From: a virus
Length of the DNA stretch: 64,000 nucleotides
Direction: 5' to 3' (one strand)
Virus record (IMG/VR): IMGVR_UViG_3300042391_000634
Span: 186,001-250,000 of that record
Shown here: positions 34,943-40,504 of the stretch, in pieces
How the letters are laid out: every line of letters begins with the position of its first letter
Numbering within the stretch: the stretch's first letter is position 1
Program-made: the position numbers and the translations under genes
Notes under the pieces: generated by a model
Seen by the model: the letters and a program-made list of their open reading frames with translations, nothing else
Database searches by the model: none
Told to the model about the DNA's origin: nothing

Positions 34943-35137
34943 ATGGAAACCTTAAAAAAAATAGACGAACTTTTCATGAACATGAAAGTTGACACGGAAA
35001 AGGTTTATTTAAAGGGCAATAGAAGTGCTTCAATTAGAGCAAGAAAATACGCCCAAGAAATAAAACAATTAATTGGAATCTACAGAAAAGAGATTCTTGA
35101 TGAAATGAAAAAACACGATGTAAATGTTACAAGTTAA
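34943..35137 (+). CDS. Histone H1-like (Hc1-type) protein
   Basis: A 64-residue helical protein. A segment around residues 24-47 ('GNRSASIRARKYAQEIKQ') follows the Gly-Asn-x-x-Ala-x-x-Arg-x-Arg-Lys pattern of the Bacteroidota and chlamydial histone H1-like Hc1 family. The flanking residues are helical Lys/Glu, and the size is right. It would bind DNA non-specifically and could compact the phage or host chromosome or modulate transcription. The usual Lys/Ala-rich tail is short here. It overlaps a small membrane protein gene by 14 bases. Identification is by pattern and has not been checked by search. Confidence 0.7.
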   Translation: METLKKIDELFMNMKVDTEKVYLKGNRSASIRARKYAQEIKQLIGIYRKEILDEMKKHDVNVTS

Positions 35138-35300
35138 ACTTTTTTTCTTTGTCTTAAGTATAATATATATCTTAAGATTTTTAGTGGAATTGGTAATTAG
35201 AATTACTCAAGATAACGCTGACCCTATTTCATTAACAAAATATGAACAATACTTTCATTATGTTGCATTGTCATATATAATAACTTACATTTTAATTTAA
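35124..35300 (+). CDS. Small two-helix membrane protein
   Basis: A 58-residue frame from ATG 35124 to TAA 35300, overlapping the end of the histone-like gene by 14 bases. Residues about 4-26 and 46-58 are strongly hydrophobic. A short polar loop between them contains 'TQDNADPISLTKYEQ'. The gap would otherwise be 167 bases without a gene, unusual in this tightly packed area, and the frame fills it exactly up to the next GTG. Possible roles are holin-like or exclusion; no evidence chooses between them. Confidence 0.55.
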   Translation: MLQVKLFFFVLSIIYILRFLVELVIRITQDNADPISLTKYEQYFHYVALSYIITYILI

Positions 35301-35304
35301 TATC

Positions 35305-35760
35305 GTGTTTGAATCAATAAAATCATTAAGACCTCATTTTCATTCTTTAAGAGAGGTACAGAATAACGTTAGTTTAGATATTAAAATTCCATTGAATTGG
35401 AAATACGAAGATATTGCAAAACCATATCGAACTATAACTCTTAAAGTACAAGATAAAAATGATAAATTTAATTTAATCTCATTTATATCACAAGCAACAC
35501 AAGAAGGTTATGATGTTGTTTTTGCGTGTGCAGATGAAATATTTAAATTCAATAAAGAAGAAGAAGAGAAACAAAAGTTATTTCACCAAAAAGTAAAAGA
35601 ATTACAAGAATTATTTAAAACAGAAACTTTAGATAAATTAAAAGAGATAAATCTAATTGATAATTATGGACAAGAAATTACAACAGGGATTGAATTGGTT
35701 GGACAAGGAGATGAAGAAGGACCAGAAGGAAGTGGAGATACAGAAACTGAGGATGATTGA
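35305..35760 (+). CDS. Unknown soluble protein
   Basis: A 151-residue protein starting at GTG 35305. It has a beta-rich N-terminal half, a central helical Lys/Glu stretch (about 95-120) and an acidic Gly/Glu/Asp tail ('GDEEGPEGSGDTETEDD'). No motif is recognised. The next small gene starts within its last codons. It may be a small regulatory or assembly protein; the acidic tail could bind a basic partner. Confidence 0.5.
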   Translation: MFESIKSLRPHFHSLREVQNNVSLDIKIPLNWKYEDIAKPYRTITLKVQDKNDKFNLISFISQATQEGYDVVFACADEIFKFNKEEEEKQKLFHQKVKELQELFKTETLDKLKEINLIDNYGQEITTGIELVGQGDEEGPEGSGDTETEDD

Positions 35761-35863
35761 AGAAGTAAAAAAAATTAATAAGGACGAGTTGTTTAAACCA
35801 AAAAAGAAAGTATCTATAGTAGATAAATTATTAAAGATATTAGGTTATGGAAAAAAAAGGTGA
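35753..35863 (+). CDS. Small basic peptide
   Basis: A 36-residue frame from ATG 35753, overlapping the previous stop by eight bases. It is rich in Lys ('KKVSIVDKLLKILGYGKKR'), with an amphipathic helical C-terminus resembling a membrane- or nucleic-acid-binding peptide. A longer version from 35657 would overlap the previous gene heavily and is rejected. It also overlaps the next gene by 17 bases. It is short, so confidence is limited. Confidence 0.35.
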   Translation: MIEEVKKINKDELFKPKKKVSIVDKLLKILGYGKKR

Positions 35864-36080
35864 GTTATTAAATCAATTGGCAATCGTAAGTGACTTATTA
35901 GAAAAGTTAAATACAAATATTGAATCAAAAACAATAGTCCTTAACTTAAAAGAGGAAGAATTTTTAAAGTCATTTAACAACATTCAAAAAAAATACGGGA
36001 GATTAATTGAAAAACCAGAGGAGACCTTCACAATTAAAATAGGTGAGGTAGATATTATTTTTAATATGAGTAATGTCTAA
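35847..36080 (+). CDS. Small helical protein of unknown function
   Basis: A 77-residue helical protein ('LLNQLAIVSDLLEKLNTNIE') with a beta-like end ('FTIKIGEVDIIFNM'). It closes the small-gene cluster. Its 3' end overlaps by 20 bases the 3' end of the minus-strand gene that follows, a convergent arrangement without a visible terminator. No motif is recognised. Confidence 0.45.
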   Translation: MEKKGELLNQLAIVSDLLEKLNTNIESKTIVLNLKEEEFLKSFNNIQKKYGRLIEKPEETFTIKIGEVDIIFNMSNV

Positions 36081-36699
36081 ATAACTCACGTCTATTAAAA
36101 CCTTTAGATTCTAACAAATTATATAATTGTTTTCTTTGATAGGTGGTAATGTCTTTGACGAACATAAAGTTCGTCTTTTTCTTTTTAAGGAGGTCTTGTT
36201 TTAGTATTTCAAACAATCTATCCGCATCATTAAGATTTTTATTACCATACATTTTAACATCGTTCTCAATTTGAACAAATAAATTTTTATTTAATGTGAA
36301 TATTTGAGTAATTTCAGTTATCGGTGCAATTTTATCCATCATTTCATGATATCTAATTCTTTTCTTTGTTTGGAAATCGTATATTAATTCCTCTTGCCAA
36401 TATGGTAAGATTTCTTTTATACGGAACTTATCATCTTCAATTGAGGCTTCTATATTTCTACCCAAACTATCTTTAACATATGTTGATGTTGCCCAACGGT
36501 TATTTGGGAATATTAAAGCAATCTCATATACTAATTCTTGTTTGCGTTTACTACCCTGAATTTTAAGAAACGGAGGAACACGTTGAGTTTTATATTCTCT
36601 CCAATATTCATATACGGTGGTCCTCTTCATACAATGGTATAAAACTTTTATTCTTTTTTTATTACAAAAAAGAACTATAAAGTATTTTCCTTTTTTCAT
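36061..36699 (-). CDS. Unknown protein, minus-strand island
   Basis: A 212-residue basic protein on the minus strand ('MKKGKYFIVLFCNKKRIKVL'), rich in Lys, Tyr, Phe and Arg. It has a mixed alpha/beta middle and a C-terminal helix ending 'RRELFRHYSY'. There is no signal peptide or recognisable catalytic set, although the basic and aromatic composition would suit a nucleic-acid-binding protein. Its start overlaps the stop of a short upstream gene (ATGA), so the two are cotranscribed. With that gene it forms the only minus-strand unit in the window. Confidence 0.55.
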   Translation of the reverse strand: MKKGKYFIVLFCNKKRIKVLYHCMKRTTVYEYWREYKTQRVPPFLKIQGSKRKQELVYEIALIFPNNRWATSTYVKDSLGRNIEASIEDDKFRIKEILPYWQEELIYDFQTKKRIRYHEMMDKIAPITEITQIFTLNKNLFVQIENDVKMYGNKNLNDADRLFEILKQDLLKKKKTNFMFVKDITTYQRKQLYNLLESKGFNRRELFRHYSY

Positions 36700-36845
36700 A
36701 ATAATTTAGTTATAAGGGTATATAAACCATATCCACCTAATAAAAACCAAATAATAGTGAAAATAACGATGCCGGTTGATACAAACTTAGTCGTTTTTAT
36801 AACCTCATCTCTTAAATTTTTTTTCTTACATGTACTACAAGCCAT
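36696..36845 (-). CDS. Small CxxC membrane protein, minus strand
   Basis: A 49-residue protein read from ATG at 36845 down to TGA at 36696. It begins 'MACSTCKKK' (a CxxC pair at residues 3 and 6), then has a charged stretch and a single strong membrane helix (about 22-40, 'FVSTGIVIFTIIWFLLGGYG'). It overlaps the downstream minus gene by four bases (ATGA), supporting co-translation. Such short CxxC plus helix proteins may bind metal at the membrane face. The upstream 72 bases are A/T-rich and divergent from the adenine methylase start. Confidence 0.6.
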   Translation of the reverse strand: MACSTCKKKNLRDEVIKTTKFVSTGIVIFTIIWFLLGGYGLYTLITKLL

Positions 36846-36917
36846 AATAAAATATATACTATTAATTTCTTTTTATCAAATATTTTGGTTATATTTTTTG
36901 ATATAAACAAATGATTA
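36846..36917. promoter_or_regulatory. Divergent promoter region
   Basis: A 72-base A/T-rich gap between the minus-strand pair and the adenine methylase. A TTATATTTTTTG stretch (36889-36900) faces right. TATATATTTT on the minus strand faces left, just before ATG 36845. Bidirectional initiation is inferred. Confidence 0.4.
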
Positions 36918-37889
36918 ATGATTAGTTACATCGGAGGTAAGGCACGTATTGGTAAATGGATAGTTCCACATATTCCCACAGATATTGAAACATATGTTGA
37001 AGGATTTTCAGGTATGTTTTGGGTGTTTTTTAATATGGACCTTAGTAAGTTCCCTAATTTAAAAACAGTCGTTTATAATGACTTTAATCGTCTTAACGCA
37101 AATTTAATGAAATGGGCGAAACAATATGACGTTCTACACCAAGCATTATCCACGTACCCGTGTCAAACATTAAAGGTTGAAGATACACCACCTGAATATG
37201 AACAAATGTTTAATCAATATCAAAAAGAAGTTTTTGACCCTAAATTAGTTATAACAGAAGAGAATAGTTTAGAAATAACATGTAAGTATGTTTATGTATT
37301 GACACAAGTATTCTCAGGTTCTAAACCAGAAACATCTTCATATACAGATTATAAAGGTGTTTATCGTTGTAAGGTTCTTATTTTTATGGATAAATTAAAG
37401 AATCCAAAATATAGAGAACATATTGATAGAATTACATTTGTTGAGAATAAAGATTTTTGTGATGTTGTAAAACAATATGATTCACCAACAACATATTTCT
37501 ATATGGACCCTCCATATTGGAAAACTGAAAATTATTATTCAAATCATGATTTTGATGTTAACGATCATATTAGGTTATCGGAATGTATGAAAGGTATTGA
37601 AGGTAAATTTAGTTTATCATACTACGACTTTCCTAAATTAGTTGAATGGTTTCCAAAAGACCAATTTGAATGGAGAACAGAGAATTTTAAGAAAGCGGCG
37701 GCAGCTAAGAAAGACGGAACACAAAATGAAGGAACGGAATTGTTAATTATGAATTACAAGGCACCACATGTTGAAGGAAAAATTGAAAAGGCTGTAAGGT
37801 TGGCTAAAGAAAAAGAAGAAAGAGAAAAGAAACAAAAATTAAAGAAAGAAGAAAAAGAATTAAATAATAAAATAAAGGATATAAAATAA
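36918..37889 (+). CDS. D12-class DNA adenine methylase
   Basis: A 323-residue protein. It opens with 'YIGGKARIGKWIVPHIP' (residues 4-20), the D12 AdoMet and target motif, then has 'VEGFSGMFWVFF' (27-38) and the catalytic 'YMDPPYW' (195-201). The motif order is alpha class, distinct from the beta-class enzyme at 23305. It should transfer a methyl group to N6 of adenine. The C-terminal ~40 residues are a Lys/Glu helix. The likely role is protection from host restriction, and possibly signalling replicated DNA. It starts six bases after a small upstream ATG that I do not use. Confidence 0.85.
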   Translation: MISYIGGKARIGKWIVPHIPTDIETYVEGFSGMFWVFFNMDLSKFPNLKTVVYNDFNRLNANLMKWAKQYDVLHQALSTYPCQTLKVEDTPPEYEQMFNQYQKEVFDPKLVITEENSLEITCKYVYVLTQVFSGSKPETSSYTDYKGVYRCKVLIFMDKLKNPKYREHIDRITFVENKDFCDVVKQYDSPTTYFYMDPPYWKTENYYSNHDFDVNDHIRLSECMKGIEGKFSLSYYDFPKLVEWFPKDQFEWRTENFKKAAAAKKDGTQNEGTELLIMNYKAPHVEGKIEKAVRLAKEKEEREKKQKLKKEEKELNNKIKDIK

Positions 37890-37894
37890 AAAAC

Positions 37895-38419
37895 ATGAGC
37901 ACAGCATGGTACGTGGTAAAAGTTTTACCAGGAAAAGAAAGATCATTAACTGAACAATTTAATAAAGACATTGGATTAGGTAGAATTTCAAATATTATAA
38001 GATTTATATGCCCAACCGAAAAAGAGTTTGTCGTGGTAAAAAATAAAAAGGCTTTCAGAGAAAAAGTTCTTTATAGTGGGTATCTATATTTTGAATCTTC
38101 AAATCAATTAGGACAAGACGATTTGAAGATAATTTCATTACTACCAAATATTATGGGAATGATAGGTGATAAGATGCCAATGTTATTAAAAGATACCGAT
38201 GTTAGACGTATATTAAAAGATGACACATTGGAAGAACACATTGAAAGTAAAAAATTGAAATTTGATATCGGAGAACCAATTATAGTATCGGAAGGACCGT
38301 TTGAAGGTTTTAATGGTATTATTAAAGAAATTAAAATTGACCGTGTTGATATTGAAATAAAAATATTTGGAAGAAATACGGCTGTTTCATTAACTTTGGA
38401 ACAAATACGAAAGCCTTAA
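37895..38419 (+). CDS. NusG-like transcription elongation factor
   Basis: A 174-residue protein with an NGN-type N-terminal domain ('AWYVVKVLPGKERSL', 'RFICPTEKE', 'LYSGYLYFES') and a C-terminal KOW segment at about 125-150 ('IGEPIIVSEGPFEGFNGIIKE'). The size and two-domain layout match bacterial NusG. It would bind RNA polymerase and alter pausing, termination or coupling. A phage copy suggests antitermination or competition with host NusG. It begins five bases after the methylase stop, and its stop overlaps the next ATG by one base. A more specialised RfaH- or UpxY-like role is possible. Confidence 0.85.
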   Translation: MSTAWYVVKVLPGKERSLTEQFNKDIGLGRISNIIRFICPTEKEFVVVKNKKAFREKVLYSGYLYFESSNQLGQDDLKIISLLPNIMGMIGDKMPMLLKDTDVRRILKDDTLEEHIESKKLKFDIGEPIIVSEGPFEGFNGIIKEIKIDRVDIEIKIFGRNTAVSLTLEQIRKP

Positions 38420-38748
38420 TGGATAAAATATCACCTGAAGTTTTAATATACATACAATCTGTTAAAAATTATTTTGAATCAAATATAGAAGTTAAAGAAT
38501 ATTTTCTTAATAACTCCGACGAAGAATTGTTTTATAAACATATGATTGAGATTGCACAAAAAAATTATACTAAAAATGGGGATGCAATTTTAAACAGAGA
38601 ACAATTTGAATTATTAAGAAAGACTATCTCAGCCATATCAATTATAAAAAATAAAAAATTTAAAATTAAAAACGAAGATTTTGATTACGATAATGGGGTG
38701 TTCATAGAAACTCCCTTTCCAAATTTCGGTATGATATGTCTTAATTAA
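38419..38748 (+). CDS. Unknown small soluble protein
   Basis: A 109-residue helical protein ('SVKNYFESNIEVKEYFLNNS') ending with a Phe/Tyr-rich segment and 'PNFGMICLN'. No motif or membrane helix is seen. Its ATG overlaps the NusG-like stop and it precedes the AAA+ ATPase by eight bases, so it belongs to that operon. It might be an adaptor of either neighbour. Function unknown. Confidence 0.5.
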   Translation: MDKISPEVLIYIQSVKNYFESNIEVKEYFLNNSDEELFYKHMIEIAQKNYTKNGDAILNREQFELLRKTISAISIIKNKKFKIKNEDFDYDNGVFIETPFPNFGMICLN

Positions 38749-38756
38749 AAAAATAT

Positions 38757-39839
38757 ATGAATAAAAATTTACCAAAAGATTATCCACTATACGATGCTGT
38801 TTATGGTAGTGATATCCCAACAGAACAATACTACGTTGTTAAATTTGATAAACTACCATCTAAGTATGTTGATAGTAGTATTAATTATGAACCATCCGTT
38901 ACTGAAGAACTTTTAAAAAATGGATTTAAGGAGATAAAAAGGGTTATGGTTTATAACAAAAGACACAACTCATCAACACAGTCTTTATACATTAACGATA
39001 CTGCAGAAATCTTTATTAGAACATTCAAAAATAACGATGGTATAAAAGACCCTAAAGATACACTTATCCAAATGGAATTTTGTTATGATGTAGTTAAGGG
39101 TGATATTAACGACCAATTAGATTTTAACGTATTTAAAAATTACGAAAGAATAAAAAAGAAAGCTAATATCCAACTTGTTAAAAATGATATGGGTCATTTG
39201 GATACGGAGGAATATGATTTATATGTTCCACCTACCGATTTGGAATTGAATTACGGAGAGGAGTTTATTAAAATACACGATGTAATTGTTGAAAGGTTAA
39301 ATTCTAAAAACGATAAAGGAATTATTCTATTACATGGGGACCCTGGAACTGGTAAGACATCTTATATTAAACATTTAACCAGTTTAGTAAAAGAAAAAGA
39401 TATTTTATTTATTCCACCATCAATGGCAGAAATGTTATCCGAACCATCAATTATTCCTTTTTTAATGGATAATAAGAATTCAATTTTAATTATTGAAGAT
39501 GCGGAAAGAGTTATTTCAGACAGAGAAGGTAATGGATCACCAGCTGGAGTATCGAATCTCCTTAATCTTACTGACGGTATTTTAGGAGATTGTTTAAATA
39601 TTCAAGTTATTGCAACCTTTAATATGAAAAGAGAAAAGATAGACCAAGCTCTCCTTCGTAAAGGTCGATTGATTGCCGAACATAAATTTGAAAAACTTTC
39701 AGTTGATAATACAAATAAATTATTAAAACATTTAGAAAAAAATCAAATAGTTGAGGAAGGTATGGTTTTAGCTGATATTTATAACATAGACACAGAAGTC
39801 TATAAAACATCCCCAAAAGGAAATAAAATAGGATTTTAA
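38757..39839 (+). CDS. AAA+ ATPase
   Basis: A 360-residue protein. About 180 residues of family-specific N-terminal sequence precede a Walker A motif ('LLHGDPGTGKTSY', about 191-203), Walker B ('SILIIEDAE', Asp248 in its centre) and a sensor/Arg-finger region ('QALLRKGRL', Arg301 or Arg304). The ATPase core resembles BCS1- or FtsH-type AAA proteins, without a protease domain. It could be a remodelling or unfolding ATPase, possibly serving the ClpP-like protease or virion assembly; both are speculative. The redox genes that follow start ten bases later. Confidence 0.75.
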   Translation: MNKNLPKDYPLYDAVYGSDIPTEQYYVVKFDKLPSKYVDSSINYEPSVTEELLKNGFKEIKRVMVYNKRHNSSTQSLYINDTAEIFIRTFKNNDGIKDPKDTLIQMEFCYDVVKGDINDQLDFNVFKNYERIKKKANIQLVKNDMGHLDTEEYDLYVPPTDLELNYGEEFIKIHDVIVERLNSKNDKGIILLHGDPGTGKTSYIKHLTSLVKEKDILFIPPSMAEMLSEPSIIPFLMDNKNSILIIEDAERVISDREGNGSPAGVSNLLNLTDGILGDCLNIQVIATFNMKREKIDQALLRKGRLIAEHKFEKLSVDNTNKLLKHLEKNQIVEEGMVLADIYNIDTEVYKTSPKGNKIGF

Positions 39840-39848
39840 AATTAACAA

Positions 39849-40157
39849 ATGGAATACGTATCATCAGCACAAGTTGCACAACTACAATCAGAAGGAAAAA
39901 AAATATTAATACAATACATCGCGTCATGGTGTGGACAACCATGTGAATCATTAACACCAAGATTATCTAACTTGTCTAACCAATATTCAGATGTTACATT
40001 TGTTAGTGTAGATTTAGAACAAAATCCAAATGTTGTTTCAGAATTGGAAATTGATATTGTCCCAACTGTAATGATATATGATGGACAAACATTAATTAAT
40101 CGTTCCGTTGGTGCAAATAAGGACGGTGTTTATGTTGAAATATTAGATAATTTGTAA
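39849..40157 (+). CDS. Thioredoxin-like protein with CGQPC active site
   Basis: A 102-residue thioredoxin fold with 'IQYIASWCGQPCESLTPRL' near residues 21-39 and the cis-Pro loop 'DIVPTVMIYDGQ' (Pro72). The normal Trp-Cys-Gly-Pro-Cys is replaced by Trp-Cys-Gly-Gln-Pro-Cys. One residue is inserted between Cys28 and Cys32, giving CxxxC. This should change the redox potential or disable the disulfide exchange. It could supply electrons to ribonucleotide reductase or act as a redox sensor. The glutaredoxin gene follows with no gap. Confidence 0.8.
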   Translation: MEYVSSAQVAQLQSEGKKILIQYIASWCGQPCESLTPRLSNLSNQYSDVTFVSVDLEQNPNVVSELEIDIVPTVMIYDGQTLINRSVGANKDGVYVEILDNL

Positions 40158-40427
40158 ATGGAACTTTTTATTTTCACATTAAGTGATTGTATTCATTGCC
40201 AAGACTTAAAAACAAGATTAAGTAATGTTAAATTATCATTCAAAGAGTTTGAAATTAATAAAAATAAATCATTTTGGGAGGAAATAGTTAAACAGACAGG
40301 AGAAGATATTGTTCCAACTGTTTATATAAAGGAGGATGAAGGTAAAAAAACACATATTTTTATCCCCGGCAAAGACTTTAATAACGGGGATGAAGCTATA
40401 AATATCATAAAAAAATACACATTATAA
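40158..40427 (+). CDS. Glutaredoxin-like protein
   Basis: An 89-residue thioredoxin-fold protein with an N-terminal Cys11-Ile-His-Cys14 active site ('SDCIHCQDL') and cis-Pro53 in 'IVPTVYIKE'. The size is typical of phage glutaredoxins. It likely transfers electrons to ribonucleotide reductase during phage DNA synthesis. It follows the thioredoxin-like gene without a gap, so the two are cotranscribed, and ends at a strong terminator. Confidence 0.8.
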   Translation: MELFIFTLSDCIHCQDLKTRLSNVKLSFKEFEINKNKSFWEEIVKQTGEDIVPTVYIKEDEGKKTHIFIPGKDFNNGDEAINIIKKYTL

Positions 40428-40455
40428 AAAAAAAGGGTCTTTAACCCTTTTTTTT
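40426..40455 (+). terminator. Intrinsic terminator after glutaredoxin
   Basis: An A-rich arm ending in GGG pairs with CCC followed by a T run of about ten. It closes the NusG to glutaredoxin operon before the fibre region. Confidence 0.75.
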
Positions 40456-40477
40456 ATGCCTATTAATATAATAAAAG

Positions 40478-40485
40478 TATTTATG
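40478..40485 (+). promoter_or_regulatory. TATTTATG box before first fibre gene
   Basis: One mismatch to TATTTATA, 19 bases before the ATG at 40505 and directly after the terminator. Confidence 0.4.
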
Positions 40486-40504
40486 TAAAAGACTTTACAT
40501 TTAC

